Source: an uncultured Moraxella sp. (GTDB taxonomy: Bacteria > Pseudomonadota > Gammaproteobacteria > Pseudomonadales > Moraxellaceae). Taken from it: a stretch of 8,079 nt of DNA. Where the stretch lies: NCBI GenBank assembly GCA_937889485.1, contig CALAPG010000094.1, positions 1 through 8,079 of the forward strand, in the 5' to 3' direction. The notes below the pieces were generated by a model, which saw only the letters and a program-made list of their open reading frames with translations, was not told where the DNA came from and ran no database searches. Position 1 is the stretch's first letter; each line of letters starts with the position of its first letter. Of the stretch, positions 1-5,505 are shown in pieces. A program made the position numbers and the translations under genes.

Positions 1-393
1 TGTCATGGGCACTTGAGCTGCGGCGGCAAGCTCACGTGCACGGTGTTTCAGGCCAAACTCTAAAATTTGTGTCGCTGTTGGCCCCATAAAGGCAATATTA
101 TTTTTCTCACAAGCCTCTGCAAATTCAGCACTTTCTGATAAAAAGCCATAGCCTGGGAAAATAGCTTCAGCCCCCGTTTTTTGTGCGGCTTGAATCAGTT
201 TTTCAATGCTTAAATAAGTGTCGGATGGTTTTAAGCCGTCTAAAGCAATGGCAATGTCCGCATCTTTGACATGTTGTGCGTAACGGTCACTGTCTGAATA
301 TACCGCTACACTGGTCATCCCCAGTTTTTTTAAAGTGCGAATTGCACGTACGGCAATTTCGCCACGGTTTGCAATCAATACAGTTTTAAACAT
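1..393 (-). CDS. uahA: Urea carboxylase, N-terminal fragment (runs off the window)
   Basis: This is the first 131 residues of a biotin-dependent carboxylase; the rest lies beyond position 1. The reading starts MFKTVLIANRGEIAVRAIR, the standard opening of a biotin carboxylase domain, and continues with the conserved FPGYGFLSES segment near residue 95. The later stretch FGLKHRARELA is typical of urea carboxylase; acetyl- and propionyl-CoA carboxylases usually have a GDK-type sequence there. Urea carboxylase converts urea, bicarbonate and ATP into allophanate in the cytoplasm, and the next enzyme is the allophanate hydrolase encoded just upstream on the same strand, 20 bp away. The ATP-grasp, carboxyltransferase and biotin carrier domains are not in the window. 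An AGGA ribosome site (405-402) lies 8 nt before the ATG. The family call is firm; the urea-specific assignment rests on that motif plus the neighbour. Confidence 0.88.
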   Translation of the reverse strand, partial: MFKTVLIANRGEIAVRAIRTLKKLGMTSVAVYSDSDRYAQHVKDADIAIALDGLKPSDTYLSIEKLIQAAQKTGAEAIFPGYGFLSESAEFAEACEKNNIAFMGPTATQILEFGLKHRARELAAAAQVPMT

Positions 394-413
394 TTTAAAA
401 TTCCTAAATTTGA

Positions 414-1874
414 CTAAGCTTGTTCTACTTTTGAATTGTTACGGTGCTGGATATAGGCGCGCCAACCACCAAAGTGACTGATGTTTTCGGCATCGTTTAA
501 GCCATAAGGTTCGCAAATGAAACCTTTCACCCATCGACCGTCTGCCAGTTCGACATTACCCATGCCCAGTGGTGTCGGAATCTCTGCGACAAATTCTCCA
601 AAGCGAGCGGTGGGTACATCCCACAGTTCAACAATGATCTGCTGACCGTGTTCATCGACTCGGGCTAGACCGGGTTTAGGTGGGATCGTGCCATTTAGTG
701 CAAATAGGGCATAGTGCTCAGCGGTATGCGTGGTTTCCACAAGCACAGCATTACGGGTGAGCAATTGGAAGTTCAACGGCATTCCTGTCAGGTGTGCCCC
801 AACCACCGCAACACGGATATGATGTGGAGAGACTGAGTTCTGCAGCACTGGAATGGGTGCATAGCGGTCTAAAGCCCCCAGCTTTAAGTTCAAATGCGTC
901 TGCCAAATTTTTCCGAATTCAATCAGAGCTTGGTCATACCATGCAGGTGCAATTAGGCTGATGCCGAAAGGTAAACCGTCGGTGCGGAAACCCGCGGGCA
1001 GGGCGAGGGCACTTAAATCGGCAAGGTTGGTGAAATTGGTATAAGTCCCAAACTCAGAGTTCAGACTAATCGGTGACTGTTCCATTTCCGCAAGGGTATG
1101 AATGGTTGGGGAGGTGGGAACAATCAATGCATCAAATTGGGCCAAAGTGTCTTGAATTTTTCGGCTTAAGTCTTGCTTTAAGTACTCCGCGTTATAGGCA
1201 TCAACTGCACTAAAATCATGACCTTTTTGAATGATTGCACGTACTGTCGGATCGAAAACCTCAGGCTGCTGCGCCAACAACTCGGCAACCGCCGCTGTAC
1301 GTTCTGCCACCCATGAGCCTTGATAGAGTTGGGCTGCCAATTGTTCAAACGCTGAAAAATCAATTTCAGTAATTTCAGCACCGAGAACTTTTAACTGTTC
1401 TACAGCCAGTTGGAAGGCATACTTAGCTTGGTCATCTCCAAAGAATTCCAGTTTTTGGGGAATAGCAAAATGTAGCTTAGCGGAGAGTTTCGCAGGTGTA
1501 GTTTTGGGGTGTTGGCGTGAATAGCTATCTAGCGCATCGTAGTGTTCTACCGTTTGGGCAATGGTGTCGGCGTCTGTTACCGTTAATGCAAAAATCGAAA
1601 TACAGTCCAAACTTTTACAGGCGGGGAGTAGCCCACGATTTGAAAAACGACCTTTAGTCGGTTTTAGCCCAATAATATTGTTAAATGCAGCAGGAACACG
1701 GCCAGAGCCTGCAGTATCTGTTCCGAGTGCAAAGGGCACCAAGCCACGAGCTACAACACTGGCTGAACCAGAGCTAGAGCCACCACTGACATAGTCAGCA
1801 TTAAACGTGTTGCTGACTGCGCCAAAGGGAGAGCGTGTCCCTACGAGACCAGTTGCGAACTGGTCTATCAACAT
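414..1874 (-). pseudogene. atzF: Allophanate hydrolase, 5'-truncated
   Basis: An amidase-signature enzyme fragment of 486 residues. Allophanate hydrolase breaks allophanate down to ammonia and carbon dioxide, the second step of ATP-dependent urea use. Visible are the Gly/Ser-rich GGSSSGSA motif (cis-Ser near residue 33) and GTDTAGSGR with the nucleophile Ser near residue 57. From about residue 350 there is an allophanate hydrolase C-terminal domain, ending with VKGFICE and HFGGWRAYI. By comparison with the known Pseudomonas enzyme (Lys91, Ser165, Ser189), about 130 N-terminal residues are missing, including the catalytic lysine, so this piece should not be active. Homology begins at about DQFATGLVG; the preceding residues MLI are not family-like, and an in-frame TAA lies at 1889-1887 with no good ribosome site before the ATG. 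It precedes uahA in the same orientation, as in a urea operon. The cause is either a genomic deletion or an assembly chimera. Confidence 0.85.
1846..1866. repeat. Perfect 9-bp inverted repeat at the truncation edge of atzF
   Basis: AGACCAGTT and AACTGGTCT are exact reverse complements separated by a 3-base loop (GCG). The repeat falls in codons for the conserved peptide DQFATGL, so it may simply be coding sequence. Its outer edge, however, is where similarity to allophanate hydrolase stops. Such a tight hairpin is a plausible site for breakage, polymerase fold-back or mis-joining; that part is inference. Confidence 0.6.
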
Positions 1875-1891
1875 ATTGCACCCTGATTACA

Positions 1892-2203
1892 CTAGTGTGG
1901 TTGGTTAAACTTGATGCCATTGCCACACGCTTTTAGGCGGTTACTAATGTTTTGAAAGGTTTTATTTTGGCGCACGTCTTTGCCACTTTTTACCCAATTA
2001 TCCAACTCAGTTTTTTGGGCTTGGGTAATTTTGGCTTGCTCATCTACCACACAGGTGCAAACTTTGGTGGCGGATGTTTTGTCAGTAATGTTTTTTTCAG
2101 TCATTTGACCGACACAGGCGCCCACTTGTTGGGGATTGGCGGCGTGAGCAGCAAACGGCAATGCAAAACTTGCAATCAGGGTCAGTACAGCAAAATGTTT
2201 CAT
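1892..2203 (-). CDS. Small secreted four-cysteine protein of unknown function
   Basis: A 103-residue protein that I cannot assign to a named family. It starts with a clear Sec signal peptide: charged start MKH, hydrophobic stretch AVLTLIASFALPFA, and an AHA signal-peptidase site after about residue 21. The mature part of about 80 residues has four cysteines (30, 49, 51, 93), including a CTC pair, which suggests two disulfide bonds in the periplasm. The middle is polar and probably helical (around residues 53-92). No metal-binding, lipobox or enzymatic motif is visible. A good ribosome site, AAGGA (2214-2210), lies 6 nt before the ATG. It lies downstream of queC in the same orientation after 108 bp and ends 18 bp before the truncated hydrolase fragment. 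The coding call is strong; the function is unknown. Confidence 0.8.
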   Translation of the reverse strand: MKHFAVLTLIASFALPFAAHAANPQQVGACVGQMTEKNITDKTSATKVCTCVVDEQAKITQAQKTELDNWVKSGKDVRQNKTFQNISNRLKACGNGIKFNQPH

Positions 2204-2311
2204 AAGTTATCCTTACAGAGAACGATTATTGTTCATCATTTGACGCCGCTACACCCACACCAATAAACTGGTAAGACAAAACGTGGCTAGCATTGGCAAG
2301 ATGGCTATAGA

Positions 2312-3022
2312 TTACTGATAAAGTGTTGGATCATCTATTTCAGCTTGTAAAAAACCTTGCTGGCGTAAGTAGCAGCTATCACAATGACCGCAAGCCCTGC
2401 CCTCAGCGTCTGCCCGATAGCAAGAGACCGTCATTGAATAATTCACGCCCAGTGACGTACCCAATTTTATGATAGCCGCTTTACTTAAATGTAACAAGGG
2501 CGTTGCAATTGTGAGATGATTGCCCGTCACCGAAGCTTTGGTTGCCAAGTTCGCCATTTTTTCAAACGCCTCGATGTATTCGGGGCGGCAATCAGGGTAG
2601 CCTGAATAATCTACTGCATTGACCCCAATCACGATGGCATCAGACTGGGTCACTTCTGCCACTGCTAGGGCATAGGATAAAAAAATGGTATTACGCGCTG
2701 GCACATAGGTAATAGGAATGCTGTCATTGTGCTGATTGTCACTAAAATCAGTGGGCGTGGCATCAGGCACTACCAATGAGGCATCAGTCAACGCAGAGCC
2801 GCCTAACTGACCTAGATCAATATCAATAATACGGTGGTGCACCTTGGCAGCGGCAGCAATTTTTTTGGCGGCATTTAATTCACTGTTATGGCGTTGTCCA
2901 TAATTAAAGCTCACCGCGGTGACTTGATCAAAGTGGGCTTTTGCCCAATACAAGCAAGTAACAGAGTCAAGCCCGCCAGAAAGTAAAACAACGGCATTTT
3001 TTGGAGAGGTAAGGGTAGTCAT
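2312..3022 (-). CDS. queC: 7-cyano-7-deazaguanine (preQ0) synthase QueC
   Basis: QueC turns 7-carboxy-7-deazaguanine, ammonia and ATP into preQ0, a cytoplasmic step towards queuosine in tRNA. The 236-residue protein has the PP-loop ATP-pyrophosphatase motif SGGLDS at residues 15-20, a YVPARNTIFLS segment in the middle, and four C-terminal zinc-ligand cysteines (201, 211, 214, 217) in the arrangement SCY...ACGHCDSC. Its length is normal for the family. I chose the ATG at 3022: it gives the usual N-terminus (short lead-in, then NAVVLLSGGLDS) and has a GAAAGAA purine stretch upstream. A longer open frame up to 3148 would add 42 residues that merely translate a tandem DNA repeat (IATICIATIC). It is divergent from the nuclease gene, and no other queuosine genes are in the window. 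Confidence 0.96.
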   Translation of the reverse strand: MTTLTSPKNAVVLLSGGLDSVTCLYWAKAHFDQVTAVSFNYGQRHNSELNAAKKIAAAAKVHHRIIDIDLGQLGGSALTDASLVVPDATPTDFSDNQHNDSIPITYVPARNTIFLSYALAVAEVTQSDAIVIGVNAVDYSGYPDCRPEYIEAFEKMANLATKASVTGNHLTIATPLLHLSKAAIIKLGTSLGVNYSMTVSCYRADAEGRACGHCDSCYLRQQGFLQAEIDDPTLYQ

Positions 3023-3088
3023 AAATTCTTTCAAACCAAGCAAATTGCTTATTTTATCAGATTTTTTGGTTAAGGTGCTCTCGTAAGC

Positions 3089-3118
3089 ACAAATTGTCGC
3101 GATACAAATTGTCGCGAT
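3089..3118. repeat. Two tandem 15-bp repeats in the queC leader
   Basis: The 15-bp unit ACAAATTGTCGCGAT occurs twice head to tail (3089-3103 and 3104-3118) without mismatch. Each copy holds the palindrome TCGCGA. On the queC strand the repeats lie just downstream of the candidate -10 box, so they would be in the initially transcribed region. They could be a paired operator, or a recent slippage duplication. Confidence 0.75.
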
Positions 3119-3121
3119 AAA

Positions 3122-3148
3122 ATTATAAGCTGCCCAAATGGGTATCAA
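3122..3148 (-). promoter_or_regulatory. Candidate queC promoter
   Basis: Read on the minus strand, TTGATA (3148-3143) is followed after 15 bp by a perfect TATAAT (3127-3122), about 100 bp upstream of the queC ATG. The spacer is 2 bp shorter than ideal for a sigma-70 promoter. The perfect -10 box and the position in the divergent intergenic region support the call, but it is sequence-based only. Confidence 0.4.
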
Positions 3149-3212
3149 TAGCGGTTAAATCATGATTAAATGACTATTAATTAAATAGCTAGGGTTTGCT
3201 AGAAGATTCACT

Positions 3213-3218
3213 TATAAT
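3213..3218 (+). promoter_or_regulatory. Candidate -10 box for the nuclease gene
   Basis: TATAAT lies 35 bp before the nuclease ATG, a suitable distance for a short leader. The best upstream partner is a weak AGGGTT (3191-3196) with a 16-bp spacer, so the -35 element is poorly supported. It would fire away from the queC promoter in the shared 231-bp intergenic region. Confidence 0.35.
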
Positions 3219-3253
3219 AGCCCAATAATGCGTAAAAATGGGTAAGGCTTACT

Positions 3254-3283
3254 ATGTCTCTGCTAAAAATGTCTCTACTAAAA
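3254..3283 (+). repeat. 15-bp tandem duplication at the nuclease start codon
   Basis: ATGTCTCTGCTAAAA (3254-3268) is repeated as ATGTCTCTACTAAAA (3269-3283), with one mismatch. It duplicates the start codon and the peptide MSLLK, lengthening the n-region of the signal peptide by five residues and giving three in-frame ATGs (3254, 3269, 3284). It looks like a replication-slippage product. Confidence 0.8.
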
Positions 3284-4111
3284 ATGACGACTGCCACCAC
3301 ATTGGGGTTGTCATTACTCACGCTGGCGGGCTGCAATACTAGTTCCTCCACCAATGCCAATAACGCTGCCGCCCAATCTGCCAACACTGCCAGTGCCGAT
3401 GCAAGCGCCCCCGCTAGCGTCCTAGACCCAAAATTTAGCGCTTGCCAAAAACAGTTTTTTGACAAAAACCAACCAAAAATCACTGCCAAACTTGCCAAAG
3501 ATAGCTACCCACTGTGTTTTGATGGGTTTGCGGTGATGTATTCAGGCGTATCAAAAACGCCTATTTGGGTGGCAGAATATTTGACGCGTCAACGCTTAAC
3601 TGCCGCCAAAAACTTGCCCAGAACCGATAATTTTCATGAAGAACCACGGCTGCCAAAAGATCGCCGAAGCTTGCTAAATGATTATACCAATAGTGGCTAT
3701 GACCGCGGGCATTTAGCCCCAAATGCCGATATGGCAAACCCTTCCTCCCAATCAGACAGCTTTAGCCTTGCTAATATTGCCCCACAAGCACCAGAAAATA
3801 ATCGAAAGACGTGGGTCAAAATAGAAACCCAAACCCGCAATCTTACCCAAAAATATGGTGCCAGCTACGTGGTAACGGGCGTGGCGTATCTGACCCCAGA
3901 GGTCAAACGGCTAAAAAACCGTGTTTTGGTGCCCTCACATTTTTTTAAGGCGATATATATTCCAAGCCAAAATCAAGCGATAGCCTTTCTTAGCCCCAAC
4001 GATAATAGCGATACCGTAGAAAAAATTAGCCTAAGCACCCTAAAAAAACGCACAGGCGTGGACGCGTTCCCAAATTTACCTGCTAATACAGCACCCATTG
4101 CTATTAAATAA
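3254..4111 (+). CDS. Lipoprotein DNA/RNA non-specific endonuclease (NucA/EndoG family)
   Basis: A 285-residue secreted nuclease of the beta-beta-alpha-Me family that cuts DNA and RNA with a divalent metal. The signature DRGH is at residues 150-153 (His153 the expected general base), followed by LAPNADM. NIAPQ at 174-178 and Asn182 before Trp187 match the family's metal-binding asparagine region. The N-terminus is a lipoprotein signal: LTLAGC with the lipidated Cys27. Asn at +2 does not resemble the classic Asp retention signal, so outer-membrane anchoring is likely. A Ser/Ala/Asn-rich linker (28-55) separates anchor and enzyme. AAGG at 3244-3247 sits 6 nt before the first ATG, which decides the start. 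The first ten residues are a duplicated MSLLK. No immunity protein is evident next door, as expected for an exported scavenging nuclease or one that clears external DNA. Confidence 0.92.
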   Translation: MSLLKMSLLKMTTATTLGLSLLTLAGCNTSSSTNANNAAAQSANTASADASAPASVLDPKFSACQKQFFDKNQPKITAKLAKDSYPLCFDGFAVMYSGVSKTPIWVAEYLTRQRLTAAKNLPRTDNFHEEPRLPKDRRSLLNDYTNSGYDRGHLAPNADMANPSSQSDSFSLANIAPQAPENNRKTWVKIETQTRNLTQKYGASYVVTGVAYLTPEVKRLKNRVLVPSHFFKAIYIPSQNQAIAFLSPNDNSDTVEKISLSTLKKRTGVDAFPNLPANTAPIAIK

Positions 4112-4159
4112 ACGTCATTAGATGACACCCCAACACCGATACGACTTCATAGGAAAAAT

Positions 4160-4432
4160 ATGCAACCAGTATTTAAACCGTTTCAAGATGATAGCCAAAG
4201 TGTGTCCTTGGGTGATATCACCCTTGAAAATCAGGGCGCACAAGTTAATTGGTATGGTAGCGCCACCTTTACCATAGATCAGCAAAGTTTGGCGTTGGCA
4301 AAACAATTACAGCAAGTATTAACCGAGGTTATTGGTTACTTAGAAGAGCATGATGCACAGGCAGTTGACCAAACCCAGCTCAAAGCTGAGCAGCAGCAAA
4401 ATGTAAGTGATGCCACCAACCCATTTTTATAA
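4160..4432 (+). CDS. Small acidic protein of unknown function
   Basis: A 90-residue protein I do not recognise. It has no signal peptide or membrane segment, so it is probably cytoplasmic. The N-terminal half (1-40) has a short beta-rich pattern (VSLGDITLENQGAQVNWYG, then ATFTID). Residues 42-63 (QSLALAKQLQQVLTEVIGYLEE) form a likely amphipathic helix with heptad-like leucines and isoleucine, and the Gln-rich tail ends in NPFL. The ribosome site AGGA (4151-4154) lies 5 nt before the ATG, which supports real translation. It follows the nuclease gene by 48 bp on the same strand and may be co-transcribed with it, though a cytoplasmic location argues against a direct link to an exported nuclease. 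It converges on the mipA-like gene. Confidence 0.7.
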   Translation: MQPVFKPFQDDSQSVSLGDITLENQGAQVNWYGSATFTIDQQSLALAKQLQQVLTEVIGYLEEHDAQAVDQTQLKAEQQQNVSDATNPFL

Positions 4433-4462
4433 CCCAATCTTTATGGGTTAATAGCGGTGGCA
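4411..4462. terminator. Nested inverted repeat between convergent genes, possible bidirectional terminator
   Basis: Outer arms TGCCACC (4411-4417) and GGTGGCA (4456-4462) are perfect complements. Inside them, TAACCCA (4430-4436) pairs with TGGGTTA (4444-4450) across a 7-nt loop, overlapping the stop codon of the 90-residue gene. A second AACCCA (4418-4423) could compete for the same partner. It lies exactly between two convergent genes. Neither strand shows a strong T-tract after the stem, so efficient intrinsic termination is uncertain. Confidence 0.45.
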
Positions 4463-4477
4463 TAGCTTACGGTTTTG

Positions 4478-5248
4478 TTAAAATTGATAGTTAAAACCCA
4501 CTTTGGTTTTGCTATCAATGCGGCTGTCTACCAATGGGCTATCTTTTTGCGTGTCACTTAGATATTCTAAATGTTGGCTCACAAAGCCGCTCCAACGTGG
4601 GGTAAAGTTGTAACTGGCGCTGATATTGAAGTAGGGGTTAACACTGCTATCGGCTTGGTAGCGGCTTACGCCCGAACGTGCCGCTTCTTGCTGGCTTACT
4701 CCAAAATAATAATCATTGTACTTGTCGTTGTACCACTGTAAGCCAAGCTCTGGATAAACCGTCAATTTATTATCCATGGCTTTAAATTTGCTTAGATGGG
4801 CGATTTTAGCCGTGGTGCCATCACTGCGGCCTAACGCGTCGGTTTCTGCTTGCACCTTAAAGCCGCCATACGGCGTAATTCGCATGTAGCTTGACCCAAT
4901 CAAGGCTGACCATTTGCGCTCGTCTAGATGTTTGATGGCTGCATGGTCGCTGTCATTAGGGTCAAAAGCGCGGCCGTCATAACTTGCGGTGAGCCGCCAT
5001 TCATTGTTGGCATCTTTATAACCATAAACACCTGCCTCGCTGCCTTCAATATACAGACGGTTATTGTCATAAAATGCTTGTGGCATCAAAGTGATATCAT
5101 TGTCTTTGTCGTATCCATAATGATTGATTGACGCATTCGCGCCCAGTTTTAGCCGAGCATTGTTATTAATGGGGAGTGACTGAGCGTGTGATAGACTCAC
5201 ACCCATCAAACCTGTGATCAAAGCAGCGCCAGCGGTAATTTTCTTCAT
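4478..5248 (-). CDS. MipA/OmpV family outer-membrane beta-barrel protein
   Basis: A 256-residue outer-membrane protein. A Sec signal peptide (MKKITAGAALITGLMGVSLSHA) ends with an A-x-A type site after residue 22. The mature chain alternates aromatic and polar residues in barrel-like strands. It has MipA/OmpV-like features: a DGRAFDPNDSD loop, LDERKWSALIGSSY, the PYGGFKVQAETDALGRSDG region, the YPELGLQWYNDKYNDYYFGVS segment, and a final phenylalanine as expected for BAM-dependent insertion. Family members include MltA-interacting protein and OmpV-type osmotic or antibiotic-responsive porins; the substrate here is unknown. I chose the ATG at 5248 because AGGA (5261-5258) lies 9 nt upstream and a signal peptide follows. 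A longer open frame to 5485 has no such support. It is divergent from znuA, with a Zur operator in the shared region, so zinc-dependent control is possible. Confidence 0.87.
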   Translation of the reverse strand: MKKITAGAALITGLMGVSLSHAQSLPINNNARLKLGANASINHYGYDKDNDITLMPQAFYDNNRLYIEGSEAGVYGYKDANNEWRLTASYDGRAFDPNDSDHAAIKHLDERKWSALIGSSYMRITPYGGFKVQAETDALGRSDGTTAKIAHLSKFKAMDNKLTVYPELGLQWYNDKYNDYYFGVSQQEAARSGVSRYQADSSVNPYFNISASYNFTPRWSGFVSQHLEYLSDTQKDSPLVDSRIDSKTKVGFNYQF

Positions 5249-5410
5249 AACATTATTTCCTAGATTGGGGCGAATAATAAAGTAGCGATATAGAAAAATT
5301 GCCGTAATTTTTACCAAATTATGGCATAAAATGCCCATACCAAACAGCCATATTTCATTAAAAAAACCACCAATTTTCATAGATAAATAGATAGTTGAGC
5401 ATCTAGTCGC

Positions 5411-5437
5411 TTGAGTTAGATAGTATAATGTTATAAT
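5411..5437 (+). promoter_or_regulatory. Candidate znuA promoter overlapped by the Zur box
   Basis: TTGAGT (5411-5416) and TATAAT (5432-5437) are separated by 15 bp; a second TATAAT is at 5424-5429 but lacks a well-spaced partner. The -10 element lies within the Zur palindrome, the geometry expected for repression by zinc-loaded Zur. The start codon of znuA is about 70 bp downstream. Confidence 0.4.
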
Positions 5438-5447
5438 ATAACATTTA
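5425..5447. promoter_or_regulatory. Zur operator (zinc-uptake regulator box)
   Basis: The core AATGTTATAATATAACATT (5427-5445) is a perfect palindrome apart from its single central base at 5436. It matches the gammaproteobacterial Zur consensus, which has TGTTATA and TATAACA half-sites around one free base; 20 of the 22 defined positions of the 23-bp form agree, with the outermost G and C and one inner position being the only variables. Zn-loaded Zur binding here would block znuA transcription when zinc is plentiful. It is 60 bp upstream of znuA and 178 bp upstream of the divergent mipA-like gene. The zur gene itself is not in the window. Confidence 0.88.
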
Positions 5448-5505
5448 TGAATGGTTCTGTTGATCCTCGATATTTTATAACGCAATAAAAAAGGCTAGAA
5501 TACCC

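Noticed and set aside
1952..2266. Plus-strand open frame of 104 codons
   Set aside because: It is the opposite strand of the small secreted protein gene, which has a signal peptide and ribosome site.
2312..3022. A zinc-regulon link between queC and the znu locus
   Set aside because: QueC binds zinc and Zur is known to control some queuosine or folate paralogues, but no Zur-like site is visible near queC and the genes are 2.5 kb apart.
3089..3118. Considered as a CRISPR or iteron array
   Set aside because: There are only two adjacent 15-bp copies without spacers.
3023..3148. 42-codon N-terminal extension of queC
   Set aside because: It encodes IATICIATIC from a tandem DNA repeat and hydrophobic junk; QueC proteins begin close to the PP-loop, and the internal ATG at 3022 fits.
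3208..3498. Minus-strand open frame across the nuclease start
   Set aside because: It is antisense to the signal and linker of the nuclease; its Ala/Leu-rich run mirrors the Ala/Ser-rich linker.
5249..5485. N-terminal extension of the MipA/OmpV gene
   Set aside because: It runs through the Zur box and promoter region; the ATG at 5248 has a ribosome site and is followed by a proper signal peptide.
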